A stretch of DNA of 64,000 nt from Comamonadaceae bacterium OS-4 (GCA_027924025.1 AP026970.1:2750501-2814500); one strand, 5' to 3'; shown: positions 8,392 to 18,781, numbered from the stretch's first letter. The notes: generated by a model from the sequence alone, not told the origin. Numbers and translations are program-made.

Positions 8392-9021
8392 CTATTGGCG
8401 GACGACATCCGCCCCTGCAGGCGGCTTGAACTGAAACAGTTCGGGGTTTATAACGGCGTTGGCTTGGAATCCGCTGAAAGTGATGATGGATTTTTGGCCG
8501 AAAGTGTCGACTATTTCAAGTTTTTCCAGTTGGCTTTGGCGAAAGCCTACTCGCACCGATTGCAGCTGGTTGTCTTTGGCTTTGGGAGAACCCAGCACCC
8601 ATTGCAAGCCATCCTGGTCCGCAGCGTCTGCAAGATTGAAATCGTTTTGCAGCGCCTTGATGTCTGCCGATGATGCGATCAAGGCGGCTGGCGTCGAGCC
8701 CAAAGCCTGCGCTTGTTTGCGGGCAGTGACCTGGTTGAGGTCCACGTCGTACAGCCACACCGTTTGCCCATCGGCCACGATCAGTTGTTCAAACGGTTTT
8801 TTGTAGGTGAATTTGAAACGCCCCGGACGCGCGAACTCAAACGTCCCGCTAGAGGTTTTGCTGCGCGCCACTTGACCATCACGGGGCGGTGCCGTGACCA
8901 CCTGGGTGAAATCCGCCCTGCCAGATTTGACATTGCGCACAAAGGATTCCAAGTCATTCATGCCGCTAGCCCATGCAGATATTGCGCAAGCAGCTATTAA
9001 AAATGTAGCAAAACGCTTCAT
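8392..9021 (-). CDS. lolA: Outer-membrane lipoprotein carrier LolA
   Basis: 209 residues from ATG 9021. An in-frame GTG at 9027 overlaps the ribosome-binding AAGG and is less likely. An N-terminal signal peptide (MKRFATFLIAACAISAWAS) is followed by the LolA beta-barrel half: SGRADFTQVV, GTFEFARPGRFKFTY, KPFEQLIVADGQTVWLYD. LolA is the periplasmic chaperone that takes lipoproteins from LolCDE to LolB. The start follows the ftsK stop by 7 bases. The codons for the signal peptide coincide with a copy of the dispersed repeat (8962-9014), so the export signal seems to be repeat-derived. Confidence 0.9.
   Translation of the reverse strand: MKRFATFLIAACAISAWASGMNDLESFVRNVKSGRADFTQVVTAPPRDGQVARSKTSSGTFEFARPGRFKFTYKKPFEQLIVADGQTVWLYDVDLNQVTARKQAQALGSTPAALIASSADIKALQNDFNLADAADQDGLQWVLGSPKAKDNQLQSVRVGFRQSQLEKLEIVDTFGQKSIITFSGFQANAVINPELFQFKPPAGADVVRQ
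8962..9014 (-). repeat. Dispersed short repeat, copy encoding the LolA signal peptide
   Basis: Read on the minus strand: GCTAC-N7-ATAGCTGCTTGCGCA, then about 11 bases and GGGCTAGCGGC. This is one of the best matches in the window, and it lies within codons 4-20 of lolA. Confidence 0.8.
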
Positions 9022-9028
9022 ATCCACC

Positions 9029-11356
9029 TTATTCGTTACGACTCGGCACCAGAATCTCGCGCTGGCCGCTACCGCTCATGGCACTGACCAGCCCTGCTTT
9101 TTCCATGTCTTCCACCAGCCGGGCTGCGCGGTTGTAGCCAATTTTGAGGTGCCGCTGTACCAACGAAATACTGGCCTTGCGGTTCTTGAGGACCACCTCA
9201 ACCGCCTGGTCGTACATCGGGTCTTTTTCGCCGCCACCCTCTTCACCGCCGGGGCCGTCTTCTCCGTCGACGGTGCCGCCTTCGAGCACGCCCTCGATGT
9301 AATCGGGCTCGCCTTGGCTCTTGAGGTAGCTCACCACGCGGTGCACCTCGTCGTCACTCACAAACGCGCCATGCACCCGCACCGGGAACCCGGTTCCGCT
9401 GGCCATATAGAGCATGTCACCCATACCGAGCAGCGCCTCTGCCCCCATCTGGTCCAGGATGGTGCGGCTGTCGATTTTGGAGCCCACCGAGAAAGCAATC
9501 CGCGTCGGAATGTTGGCCTTGATCAGCCCGGTAATCACGTCCACGCTAGGGCGCTGAGTGGCCAAAATCAAGTGGATACCGGCCGCACGGGCCTTCTGGG
9601 CCAGCCGCGCAATCAACTCTTCAATCTTCTTGCCGACCACCATCATCAGGTCGGCCAGCTCATCGATGATGACCACGATGTGCGGCAAGCGCTGCAAGGG
9701 CTCAGGGCTCTCTGGCGTGAGGCTAAAGGGGTTGTAAATGAACTCGCCCTTGGCCTTGGCTTCGTCGATCTTGACGTTGTAGCCCGCCAAGTTACGCACA
9801 CCCATCTTGCTCATGAGCTTGTAGCGCTTTTCCATCTCGGCCACGCACCAGTTCAGGCCATGCGCCGCCTGCTTCATGTCGGTGACCACCGGGGCTAACA
9901 AATGAGGAATACCTTCGTAGACCGACATTTCCAGCATCTTGGGGTCGATCATCAGCAGGCGCACATCACGGGCCTCTGCCTTGTAGAGCAAGGACAGGAT
10001 CATGGCGTTGATACCCACCGACTTGCCGGAGCCGGTGGTACCGGCCACCAGCACGTGCGGCATCTTGGCGAGATCGGCCACGATGGGGTTGCCGATGATG
10101 TCTTTGCCCAAGCCCATGGTGAGCATGGACTTGGCTTCGTTGTAGACCTGCGAACCCAGAATCTCGGACAAGCGAATGCTCTGGCGCTTGGCGTTGGGCA
10201 GCTCCAGCGCCATGTAGTTCTTGCCCGGAATGGTCTCCACGACACGGATGGAAACCAGACTCAAGCTCCGCGCCAAGTCTTTGGCCAAGCCCACGATCTG
10301 TGAGCCCTTGACGCCTGTGGCGGGCTCGATTTCATACCGGGTAATGACCGGTCCCGGCTGGGCCAGCACCACACGCACCTCGACGCCAAAGTCTTTCAAC
10401 TTCTTCTCGATCATGCGGCTGGTCATTTCCAGCGTTTCGGGAGACACCGTTTCCTGCCGTACTTGCGGGTCATCCAGCAGTGCCACTTGGGGCAATTTGC
10501 TGTCCGGCATCTCGGTGAACAAGGGCTTTTGCCGCTCCTTGGCGACCCGCACACTGGGCGGCAGCTCCACCAGCACAGGCTCAATCACGACTGGGGCCGG
10601 CGCTTGGTACACCACCGTCTCCTCACGCTCCTCCAGGAAAACCTCTTCACGCTCGCGAACCGCCAACTGGCCCAATTCACGATCTTGGGCTTCCTCTTTC
10701 TTTTCGCGGCGACTCTCCAGCAAGGAGTACAAGAAGGCACCGATACGCTCCGCGACCCGTGGCCACGAGAAATTGAACACCATCGACACACCGACCAAGC
10801 CGAGCACGATTGCCACCAAACCTGACCCGGCAAACCCCATCCAACGCACGCTCCACGGCCCGATCAGCTGCCCCATGGCACCGCCACTGGCACCCGGGAG
10901 CATCAACTCCAAGCGGTACAGGCGCGCCCACTCGAGCGAGGTGCTGGAACACATCAACAGCGCCAAGCCGCACCAGAACAACCAACGGCGATTCACCGGC
11001 CCCACTGCCACCGGCTCTTGCGGGCCATCTCCACGCAATCGCTGAGCCAACAACGACAACCATCCACGGGCCGCAGCGGCAACACACCACCACACCGAAA
11101 AACCGAACAGGAAATAGCTCAGGTCTGACCACAGGGCACCCAAGCGCCCCACATGGTTCTTAGTCGGCGCGCCCGAGCCCGAGGTGGACCAAGCCGCATC
11201 CTGCGCAGAATGGCTGAACAGCGCGATTAGCCACAAGGCCAGCAGCACAAAGCCCACCACCAGTGCAATTTCGCTCGCAAAGCGACTCACACCCGCGGGG
11301 GGCTCTTGAACCTTTTTACGTGTCGGGGAATGAAGTGTGTGTAATGAATAGGTCAT
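9029..11356 (-). CDS. ftsK: DNA translocase FtsK
   Basis: 775 residues. The N-terminal 220 residues contain four or so membrane helices anchoring it at the septum. A charged, Val/Pro-rich linker follows, then the RecA-like motor with Walker [15 protein letters not shown] and Walker [13 protein letters not shown], and a C-terminal gamma winged helix ([17 protein letters not shown] onward) that reads KOPS sites. It pumps DNA and activates XerCD at dif during division. It lies downstream of the Crp/Fnr gene and directly upstream of lolA. The linker is short compared with E. coli FtsK, as in other betaproteobacterial homologues. Confidence 0.95.
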   Translation of the reverse strand: MTYSLHTLHSPTRKKVQEPPAGVSRFASEIALVVGFVLLALWLIALFSHSAQDAAWSTSGSGAPTKNHVGRLGALWSDLSYFLFGFSVWWCVAAAARGWLSLLAQRLRGDGPQEPVAVGPVNRRWLFWCGLALLMCSSTSLEWARLYRLELMLPGASGGAMGQLIGPWSVRWMGFAGSGLVAIVLGLVGVSMVFNFSWPRVAERIGAFLYSLLESRREKKEEAQDRELGQLAVREREEVFLEEREETVVYQAPAPVVIEPVLVELPPSVRVAKERQKPLFTEMPDSKLPQVALLDDPQVRQETVSPETLEMTSRMIEKKLKDFGVEVRVVLAQPGPVITRYEIEPATGVKGSQIVGLAKDLARSLSLVSIRVVETIPGKNYMALELPNAKRQSIRLSEILGSQVYNEAKSMLTMGLGKDIIGNPIVADLAKMPHVLVAGTTGSGKSVGINAMILSLLYKAEARDVRLLMIDPKMLEMSVYEGIPHLLAPVVTDMKQAAHGLNWCVAEMEKRYKLMSKMGVRNLAGYNVKIDEAKAKGEFIYNPFSLTPESPEPLQRLPHIVVIIDELADLMMVVGKKIEELIARLAQKARAAGIHLILATQRPSVDVITGLIKANIPTRIAFSVGSKIDSRTILDQMGAEALLGMGDMLYMASGTGFPVRVHGAFVSDDEVHRVVSYLKSQGEPDYIEGVLEGGTVDGEDGPGGEEGGGEKDPMYDQAVEVVLKNRKASISLVQRHLKIGYNRAARLVEDMEKAGLVSAMSGSGQREILVPSRNE

Positions 11357-11398
11357 GTGCAGACACGCAGCCCGATCCGGCTGCGCAGACGCTGTAGA

Positions 11399-13183
<1,785 letters not shown>

Positions 13184-13184
<1 letters not shown>

Positions 13185-13204
13185 GCCCTTAGGGCTGCAT
13201 TTTT
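13184..13204 (+). terminator. Weak terminator after trxB
   Basis: AGCCC (13184-13188) pairs with GGGCT (13192-13196) across a 3-base loop, followed by GCATTTTT. The short stem directly overlaps the trxB stop codon. It precedes the rpmB promoter. Confidence 0.5.
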
Positions 13205-13213
13205 CGAACCGGC

Positions 13214-13377
13214 TATAATCTGAGGCTTTGCTGAATTCGCCCCGTGAGGGGCCGCCCTTTTTGCAAGGGGTTCAGCAGGTTCCGTTGAGGTAATCAACGG
13301 GGGGTTACCGCCACCCTTTTTTTGGCGAGGTGAGGTCGGTGTACTTTTGCACTGGCCGTATCAATCGGAGTGTCCAC
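13214..13377 (+). promoter_or_regulatory. rpmB promoter and long structured 5' leader
   Basis: A perfect -10 TATAAT is at 13214-13219; a -35 is poor (TTAGGG near 13190). The roughly 150-base leader that follows can fold into successive hairpins: GCTGAA/TTCAGC (13230-13235 with 13271-13276) enclosing GCCCC/GGGGC (13239-13243 with 13248-13252) and CCCTT/AAGGG; CCGTTGA/TCAACGG (13282-13288 with 13294-13300); and CGCC/GGCG (13309-13312 with 13324-13327). No open frame lies in it. A leader of this size before ribosomal-protein genes suggests autoregulation, but the binding protein is unknown. Confidence 0.55.
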
Positions 13378-13611
13378 ATGGCACGCGTATGTGAAGTAAC
13401 GGGCAAAGGCCCCATGGTCGGAAACAATGTTTCCCACGCCAACAACAAAACCAAGCGCCGGTTCCTGCCGAACCTGCAATATCGCCGTTTCTGGGTCGAA
13501 ACTGAAAACCGTTGGGTTCGCCTGCGGATTTCGAATGCAGGTTTGCGCCTGATCGACAAAAAGGGTATCGATGTTGTGCTCGCAGACTTGCGCGCACGTG
13601 GCCAAGCATAA
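13378..13611 (+). CDS. rpmB: 50S ribosomal protein L28
   Basis: 77 residues starting [12 protein letters not shown] at ATG 13378, with GGAG 7 bases upstream. N-terminal [17 protein letters not shown] and internal [12 protein letters not shown] are the L28 signature. It is a component of the large subunit near the E site. First gene of the rpmB-rpmG pair; rpmG follows 11 bases later. An in-frame upstream extension to 13330 lies within the leader and is not the start. Confidence 0.97.
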   Translation: MARVCEVTGKGPMVGNNVSHANNKTKRRFLPNLQYRRFWVETENRWVRLRISNAGLRLIDKKGIDVVLADLRARGQA

Positions 13612-13622
13612 GGAGCAACACC

Positions 13623-13793
13623 ATGGCAACCAAAGGCGGACGCGAAAAAATCAAGCTGGAATCTACAGCTGGTACCGGTCACTTCTACACGACCGACAAG
13701 AACAAGAAGACCATGCCCGAGAAAATGTTGATCAAGAAATTTGATCCCGTTGCTCGCAAGCACGTCGACTACAAGGAAATCAAGCTGAAGTAA
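13623..13793 (+). CDS. rpmG: 50S ribosomal protein L33
   Basis: 56 residues, [19 protein letters not shown] onward, preceded by AAGGAG. This is the Cys-free (zinc-independent) form of L33: the CxxC pairs of the C+ form are absent, and the C-terminus [19 protein letters not shown] is typical of proteobacterial L33. It is co-transcribed with rpmB and ends 17 bases before a strong terminator. Confidence 0.97.
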   Translation: MATKGGREKIKLESTAGTGHFYTTDKNKKTMPEKMLIKKFDPVARKHVDYKEIKLK

Positions 13794-13809
13794 TTCACGC
13801 TTGCCTTGA

Positions 13810-13840
13810 TAAAAAAGCCCGCCTCGAGCGGGCTTTTTTA
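13810..13840 (+). terminator. Terminator of rpmB-rpmG
   Basis: AAAAAAGCCCGC at 13811-13822 pairs with GCGGGCTTTTTT (ending 13839) across a short loop. The A-run and T-run make it usable in both directions. Confidence 0.92.
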
Positions 13841-13872
13841 CGCCTGATGTTTCGCTCCCTCGCCAAGAACAA

Positions 13873-13956
13873 GGTGGTGGGTGCACCGGCTTTGCGCAGG
13901 TCAAGGAGGAGCCCGAAGGGCGGGGGACACGGAGCAAAGCCGGTGTGCCCACCACC
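13873..13956. repeat. Long imperfect inverted repeat between two terminators
   Basis: Arms 13873-13895 and 13934-13956 (GGTGGTGGG.. and ..CCCACCACC) match over 23 positions with two differences that remain G-U pairs in RNA. The 38-base interior has a small GCCC-GAA-GGGC hairpin (13911-13921). It fills the gap between the rpmG terminator and the desaturase terminator, with no open frame. It looks like a REP-type intergenic element or a small structured RNA; a single copy is seen in the window. Confidence 0.6.
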
Positions 13957-13987
13957 GCTGTCACCAATAGGCAGAAACATCCACGCG

Positions 13988-14016
13988 TAAAAAAGCCCGC
14001 TCAAGGCGGGCTTTTA
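13988..14016 (-). terminator. Terminator of the desaturase gene
   Basis: AAAAGCCCGC (13991-14000) pairs with GCGGGCTTTT (14006-14015), loop of five. The minus-strand transcript continues into TTTTTTAC, giving a U-tract after the desaturase stop at 14034. Confidence 0.88.
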
Positions 14017-14033
14017 AACTGGCAGCATGTTAC

Positions 14034-15248
14034 TTAGACGCGTGCAGCGCGCAGTTTCATGGAGAAGTCGCGCAGTGCGGCGATACCGCTCTCTTCAGCG
14101 CGGTGGCACCATGCTTGCAGATCTTTGGTCAACTGCTCGCGAGAGACGCTGGTGTTCAGCCACAGCTGGCGCAACTCTTCGCGCATCGTCACCATCTTGT
14201 CCAGAACTGGCGAAGCTGCACGGGCCTGGGCCAATTGCGAAGCTTCAGAGGCCGGCACTTTCTCCACATCGCGGTGCATCCAGCGTTTGGCGGCTTGGAT
14301 CACAGCGGCATCTGCGCTACGCGCTTTCATGGCTGCGAGCTCAACACGTGCTGCCTCACGCACACCGTTGGCATAGGCGGCCATGATTTCGTAGCGGTTG
14401 GCGATCAGCGCTTCGAGGGTCTTCTCATCTGCCACAGGGCGGACATCACCGTAAGCGGCTTTGGGCGGTGTCTTTTTGACTTTTGCCAAACCCAGTGCGC
14501 TCATGATGGAGATATACATCCAGCCGATATCGAACTCGTAGGGCTTCACCGACAGCTTGGCCGATGTGGGGTAGGTGTGGTGGTTGTTGTGCAACTCTTC
14601 ACCGGCAATGATGATGCCCCAAGGAGAGATGTTGGTAGAAGCGTCGGTCGCCTCAAAGTTGCGGTAGCCCCAGTAGTGCGCCGCGCCATTGATGATGCCG
14701 GCAGCGGTGATAGGCGTCCACGCCATTTGCAAAGCCCAGACCGCAAGGCCGGCTGCACCGAACAAAAACAGGTCGATGATCATCATCAAACCCACACCTT
14801 GCCATGAGAAGCGGGTGTAGAGGTTGCGTTCAATCCAGTCATCGGGCGTGCCGTGGCCGAAACGGGCCATGGTTTCCTTGTTCTTGGACTCTGCGCGGTA
14901 GAGTTCCGCACCGCGGAACAACACGGTTTTGATGCCATGCACATGCGGGCTGTGCGGATCTTCTGCCTGTTCGCACTTGGCGTGGTGCTTGCGGTGGATG
15001 GCGGCCCACTCTTTGGTGACCTGGCCTGTCGTCAGCCACAACCAGAAACGGAAGAAATGGGATGCGATCGGGTGCAGGTCCAAAGAACGGTGCGCTTGGT
15101 GGCGGTGCAAGAAGACCGTCACGCTGATCATGGTGATGTGCGTCAACGCCAGAGTGAACAAAACAATTTGCCACCAAGCCAGATCCCACGTGCCATGGGC
15201 CAGCCACTGGATGGCTGCGTTCAAAACTGCCCAGTCAGGTAACAACAT
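14034..15248 (-). CDS. Membrane fatty-acid desaturase (acyl-CoA delta-9 type)
   Basis: 404 residues. Three histidine boxes hold the di-iron centre: HRHQAH (about 48-53), HRKHH (about 85-89) and HNNHH (about 219-223). Membrane segments lie between them (IVLFTLALTHITMISVTVF, the LMMIIDLFLFGAAGL stretch). This is the stearoyl-CoA desaturase-like class that introduces a cis double bond into saturated acyl chains. A helical C-terminal tail of about 120 residues without membrane character extends beyond the catalytic core. Monocistronic: the upstream rsmB-type gene has its own hairpin and a terminator follows. Confidence 0.92.
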   Translation of the reverse strand: MLLPDWAVLNAAIQWLAHGTWDLAWWQIVLFTLALTHITMISVTVFLHRHQAHRSLDLHPIASHFFRFWLWLTTGQVTKEWAAIHRKHHAKCEQAEDPHSPHVHGIKTVLFRGAELYRAESKNKETMARFGHGTPDDWIERNLYTRFSWQGVGLMMIIDLFLFGAAGLAVWALQMAWTPITAAGIINGAAHYWGYRNFEATDASTNISPWGIIIAGEELHNNHHTYPTSAKLSVKPYEFDIGWMYISIMSALGLAKVKKTPPKAAYGDVRPVADEKTLEALIANRYEIMAAYANGVREAARVELAAMKARSADAAVIQAAKRWMHRDVEKVPASEASQLAQARAASPVLDKMVTMREELRQLWLNTSVSREQLTKDLQAWCHRAEESGIAALRDFSMKLRAARV

Positions 15249-15286
15249 AGTTTGCTCAATCTCTCAACGAGGTTTGGTTAGTTATG

Positions 15287-15313
15287 ACAAGGCGGCGACA
15301 TACACCGCCTTGT
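15287..15313. repeat. Inverted repeat upstream of the desaturase gene
   Basis: ACAAGGCGG (15287-15295) and CCGCCTTGT (15305-15313) are perfectly complementary with a 9-base spacer, 39 bases before the desaturase start. No T-run follows on the minus strand, so it is more likely a 5'-UTR hairpin or operator than a terminator. Confidence 0.5.
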
Positions 15314-15359
15314 GAGACCGCTATTTTAGACGCGGCAGCCAATTTTGGGCGACTTAAAT

Positions 15360-15390
15360 CAAAACGAAGTTAAAAAACATTAACTTTCGT
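15360..15390 (-). terminator. Probable terminator after the rRNA methyltransferase gene
   Basis: Arms ACGAAGTTAA (15364-15373) and TTAACTTTCGT (15380-15390) pair with one bulge. On the minus strand the hairpin ends in TTTTGATTT, 9 bases after the stop codon. The stem is AT-rich and weak. Confidence 0.55.
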
Positions 15391-15398
15391 CAAAACAA

Positions 15399-16670
15399 TC
15401 ACTTCTTTTGCCAAGCCGCAGCAAAGAAACCGTCCGTTCCGTGGCGATGAGGCCACAAACGGAGATAAAGCTGCCCGTCTTCGCCACCGGCGCACAAGCT
15501 TGGGGCGCCCTCCACCTTTTGTGCAGCCAAGACTTCTCCGGCCGACAAAGGCACGAAATCCGGATTGGCTGCAGCAAAGGCTTCGGCAATCGCTTCGTTT
15601 TCCTGCGGCAACACGCTGCAGGTTGCATACACCAGGCGACCACCCGACTTCACCATGCGCGATGCACTTTGCAGAATCGCGGCCTGTTTCACCGCCATCT
15701 CTTCTACACCGGTCATCGTCTGGCGCCACTTAAGGTCCGGATTACGGCGCAAAGTTCCCAAGCCGGTGCAAGGCGCATCCACCAACACCCGGTCGAGCTT
15801 GCCGGTCAGGCGTTTCACACGGTCATCCCGCTCGTGCGCGATGGCTGCCGGGTGCACATTGGACAGACCGCTGCGCGCCATGCGTGGTTTGAGCGCATCG
15901 AGGCGGTGAGCCGAGGTGTCAAACGCGTACAGGCGGCCGGTGCTGCGCATAGAAGCGCCCAGGGCCAAGGTTTTGCCACCGGCGCCCGCGCAAAAGTCCA
16001 CCACCATTTCGCCGCGCTTGGCGTCGACCAGCATGGCGAGCAGCTGGGAGCCCTCGTCCTGGACTTCAAAATCACCGCGCAAAAACGCCTCGTTCTTGTT
16101 CAGCGCGGGCTTGCCCGCGATGCGCAAGCCCCAAGGGGAAAACGGGGTAGGCACTGCCTTGATACCCGCTTGTTGGAGTTCTTTTTGCACATCGGCGCGC
16201 TTGGCTTTGAGTGCGTTGACACGCAAATCCAGGCCTGCGCCGAGGTTCAGGTTTTCCACCAACGGCCAGAAACCGGCGCCCAACTGGTCTTTCAAGGGCT
16301 GCACCAGCCATTCAGGCAGGTTGTGGCGATGGCGCTCCATCAAGTCTTCAGGCTTGACGGCTTCGCACTGGTCGAGCCAGCGCTTTTCCTGGTCTGTCAG
16401 TGCGCTGCGGAGGAAATCACCGGGGCCGTAAAAGCCCAGAATCGCCAAACGGCGCTCCTTGGGGCCGCTACCGGAAGGCGCCAAGTGGTCAAACAGCAGC
16501 TTTTTGCGCAAAACGGTGTAGACCGTTTCGGCAAGGGTGGCGCGCTCGCGCGGCCCCAGGCCACGGTTGTCGCGGAAAAAACGGGAGACGATGGCGTCTG
16601 CGGGATGGTCGAATTTGAGAGTGAGCCGGACCAATTCGGAACAGGCGTCAAGCAGAGCTTTTGGATGCAT
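15399..16670 (-). CDS. RsmB-family 16S rRNA (cytosine-C5) methyltransferase
   Basis: 423 residues. An N-terminal NusB-like helical region is followed by a Rossmann SAM-binding fold: VVDFCAGAGGKTLALG (motif I), VDAPCTGLGTLRRNPDLKW with the PC catalytic-type cysteine, and YATCSVLPQENEAI with the TC nucleophile. These two cysteines define the NOL1/NOP2/Sun family of rRNA m5C methyltransferases. RsmB (C967) is the likeliest, but the gene is not next to fmt as in E. coli, so the symbol is left open. Only 16 bases separate its start from the divergent DUF1653 gene. Confidence 0.87.
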   Translation of the reverse strand: MHPKALLDACSELVRLTLKFDHPADAIVSRFFRDNRGLGPRERATLAETVYTVLRKKLLFDHLAPSGSGPKERRLAILGFYGPGDFLRSALTDQEKRWLDQCEAVKPEDLMERHRHNLPEWLVQPLKDQLGAGFWPLVENLNLGAGLDLRVNALKAKRADVQKELQQAGIKAVPTPFSPWGLRIAGKPALNKNEAFLRGDFEVQDEGSQLLAMLVDAKRGEMVVDFCAGAGGKTLALGASMRSTGRLYAFDTSAHRLDALKPRMARSGLSNVHPAAIAHERDDRVKRLTGKLDRVLVDAPCTGLGTLRRNPDLKWRQTMTGVEEMAVKQAAILQSASRMVKSGGRLVYATCSVLPQENEAIAEAFAAANPDFVPLSAGEVLAAQKVEGAPSLCAGGEDGQLYLRLWPHRHGTDGFFAAAWQKK

Positions 16671-16686
16671 AGCCTAGTATTGTCCC

Positions 16687-16938
16687 ATGTTCGATGAAAA
16701 ACTCCCCCCACTCGTTGTCACCCCACCCGGCACCTACCGCCATTACAAGGGCGGCATGTACCAGGTGCTGGACACGGTGCACCACAGCGAAACCTGTGAA
16801 CCCATGACCCTTTACCGTGCGCTGTACGGCGAACAAGGCCTGTGGGTACGCCCGGCGGCCATGTTTTTGGAAACCGTGGTGATTGACGGCGTGACCCAAC
16901 CGCGCTTCACCCTTGTTACCCAAGAAAAAGCCACCTAG
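16687..16938 (+). CDS. DUF1653 domain protein
   Basis: 83 residues. GTYRHYKGGMYQVLDTVHHSE, MTLYRALYG and WVRPAAMFLE match the DUF1653 pattern, a small widespread beta domain of unknown function. Its start lies 16 bases from the divergent methyltransferase start, so promoters must overlap the coding regions. The 3' end is followed at once by a dispersed repeat that fills the gap to the convergent histidine kinase gene. Confidence 0.85.
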   Translation: MFDEKLPPLVVTPPGTYRHYKGGMYQVLDTVHHSETCEPMTLYRALYGEQGLWVRPAAMFLETVVIDGVTQPRFTLVTQEKAT

Positions 16939-16983
16939 CCCACGCTTAGCAAGCGCAAGCAGCTCTCCTTTTTATAGCAAAAC
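16939..16983 (-). repeat. Dispersed short repeat between convergent stop codons
   Basis: On the minus strand: GCTAT-N8-AGCTGCTTGCGC then TTGCTAAGCGTGGG. It occupies nearly the whole space between the DUF1653 stop (16938) and the kinase stop (16983-16985); it is a shorter copy lacking the distal T-rich part. Confidence 0.8.
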
Positions 16984-18053
16984 TAGCCCAAGGGCAGCAC
17001 CAGCTCAGCCTCGATGCCCCCGCCCGGCCGGTTGCGCAGCTGCAAGCTGCCCCCGTGCTGGCGCGCGATATCGTGGGCGGCTGCCAAACCCAGCCCGACC
17101 CCACCGGTATGCCGGTTGCGCGACCCCTCCACCCGATAAAAGGGCTGCAGGACCCTGCCGAGCTCGGCCTCAGGGATTCCGGGGCCATCGTCATGCACCA
17201 GTACCTGCAGCGTCGGCCCTGCTAGAACGAGGTGCACCCGGGCACTGCCGCCGTAGCGCACCGCGTTGTCCAGCAAATTGCTGATGCACCGCCGCAGCGC
17301 GGTGGGCTGCGCCCGTACCGGCGGCACCGGCGGCAGGGTCAAGGCCTGCACGTCATGGCCGCAGTCCTGCTGGTCGTGCGCCAAGCTCTCAACCAGCGAG
17401 GCCATGTCCATCGGTACCCAGGGCTCCGCATCGGCGGCACCCCGCAAATAGTCCAGGGTGACCCGGATCATGGTATCCATCTCCGCGACATCTTTGGCAA
17501 AACGCTGGCGGTCGGCCGCATCCTTCAAGGATTCGGCGCGCAATGCCAATCGGGTCAGCGGCGTGCGCAGGTCGTGCGACACCGCGGCCACGAACTGGTC
17601 GCGCTCTTCCAGCTGGGCCCGGATGCGCTGCTGCATCTGGTTGAACACCTGGGTGGCCTCGCGGCATTCGCGGGTGCCGCTCTCGGGCAACGGTGGCCGG
17701 TGGATGTTGTGGCCCAGCTCCCGGGCTGCACCGGCCAGGCGCCGCACCGGGTCTGACAGCCAACGGGCACCAATCCACGCCGCCAACAAGAGGGCCGAAA
17801 GGCGCACCCCAATGTCCAGCAGCAACTCCAAAGGCGGTGGCCCGTGGGGTGGCAGCGGCAAGCCGGGTGGTGGCATGCCGGGCGGAAAATCCGGTCGCAT
17901 CTCAAACAACATGGTGAGCGCAAGTACATGGCTGCTAATCACAGCCACCGCCAGCAGCACAGCCAAGCGGCCGAACAAACTATCCGGCAAACAGCGCTCC
18001 GCGCCCGAAGCCAGTCGCGCCCGCCAGGTGTGCAGCAGGCTCACACCCGCCAT
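16983..18053 (-). CDS. Sensor histidine kinase (two-component)
   Basis: 356 residues. Membrane helix 1 (about 28-51) and helix 2 (about 77-98) enclose a short periplasmic loop that is almost all proline (residues 54-75, PPGMPPPGLPLPPHGPPP). A HAMP linker follows, then HisKA with H160 in AAVSHDLRTPLTRLA, and HATPase_c with N-box ISNLLDNAVRYGG, G1 DDGPGIP and G2 TGGVGLGLA. It should phosphorylate the OmpR-type regulator whose gene ends 13 bases inside it (overlap 18041-18053). The loop is too small for a ligand fold, so sensing may be in the membrane or through a partner. Confidence 0.92.
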   Translation of the reverse strand: MAGVSLLHTWRARLASGAERCLPDSLFGRLAVLLAVAVISSHVLALTMLFEMRPDFPPGMPPPGLPLPPHGPPPLELLLDIGVRLSALLLAAWIGARWLSDPVRRLAGAARELGHNIHRPPLPESGTRECREATQVFNQMQQRIRAQLEERDQFVAAVSHDLRTPLTRLALRAESLKDAADRQRFAKDVAEMDTMIRVTLDYLRGAADAEPWVPMDMASLVESLAHDQQDCGHDVQALTLPPVPPVRAQPTALRRCISNLLDNAVRYGGSARVHLVLAGPTLQVLVHDDGPGIPEAELGRVLQPFYRVEGSRNRHTGGVGLGLAAAHDIARQHGGSLQLRNRPGGGIEAELVLPLG

Positions 18054-18781
18054 GCCATCCGCCCTTGGACTGACTGCACATTGAACATGTAGCCCGCGCC
18101 GCGCACGGTTTTGATCATGGAGGGCTCGTCCGGGTCATCCGCCAGCTTTTGCCGCAGGCGGGAAACCAGCAGGTCGATGCTGCGCTCAAACGCATCCATG
18201 GCGCGGCCGCGCGCCTGCTCCATCAGCTGGTCGCGACTGAACAGGCGCCGGGGCGTCTGCAAAAATGTATTCAAGAGCCGGAACTCGGCGTTGGAGAGGG
18301 CCACCACCAAGCCAGTGGGCGACACCAGGGTGCGCTCCTCGCGGTGCAGCTCCCAGCCGTCAAAACAAACCACGTCGCTGCGGGCCAGGTTCGGGGCCGC
18401 TTCTTGGGCGCCTTGCGAGCGGCGCAGCACGGTGTGGATGCGGGCGACCAGCTCGCGTGGCTCAAAGGGTTTGCCCATGTAGTCGTCTGCCCCGTTTTCC
18501 AGCCCCATGATGCGGTCAAACGTGGTGGTCCGTGCGGTGAGCATGATCACCGGGATCTGCGAACGCTCCCGGATTTCGCGGGACAGCGTAAGACCATCGG
18601 TGCCCGGCAGCATCACATCCAGCACCACCAGGTTCACCGTGTGGCGCTGCAGTTGGGCGCGCATGCTGTCGGCGTCACAGGCGGTGTGGACCTCGAAGTT
18701 AAAGCGGCTGAGGTAGTCGCCCAACAGCTCGGTGATTTCGGCGTCGTCGTCGACGATGAGGATGGAGATCTTGGTATTCAT
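18041..18781 (-). CDS. OmpR-family response regulator
   Basis: 246 residues from ATG 18781 (MNTKISILIVDDD); the longer frame to 18829 is less likely. The receiver domain has the acidic pair DD at 11-12, phospho-acceptor D55 in LVVLDVMLPG, and K in GKPFEPRE. The C-terminal winged helix (LSNAEFRLLNTFLQ, FERSIDLLVSRLRQKL, VRGAGYMF) binds DNA. It overlaps its cognate kinase gene by 13 bases. It is divergent from the EF-hand gene and the exporter operon, which are natural candidate targets. Confidence 0.93.
   Translation of the reverse strand: MNTKISILIVDDDAEITELLGDYLSRFNFEVHTACDADSMRAQLQRHTVNLVVLDVMLPGTDGLTLSREIRERSQIPVIMLTARTTTFDRIMGLENGADDYMGKPFEPRELVARIHTVLRRSQGAQEAAPNLARSDVVCFDGWELHREERTLVSPTGLVVALSNAEFRLLNTFLQTPRRLFSRDQLMEQARGRAMDAFERSIDLLVSRLRQKLADDPDEPSMIKTVRGAGYMFNVQSVQGRMAWRV

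Noticed and set aside
13330..13377. Upstream in-frame extension of L28
   Set aside because: The residues before MARVCEV are not part of L28 and lie in the structured leader; GGAG supports the start at 13378.
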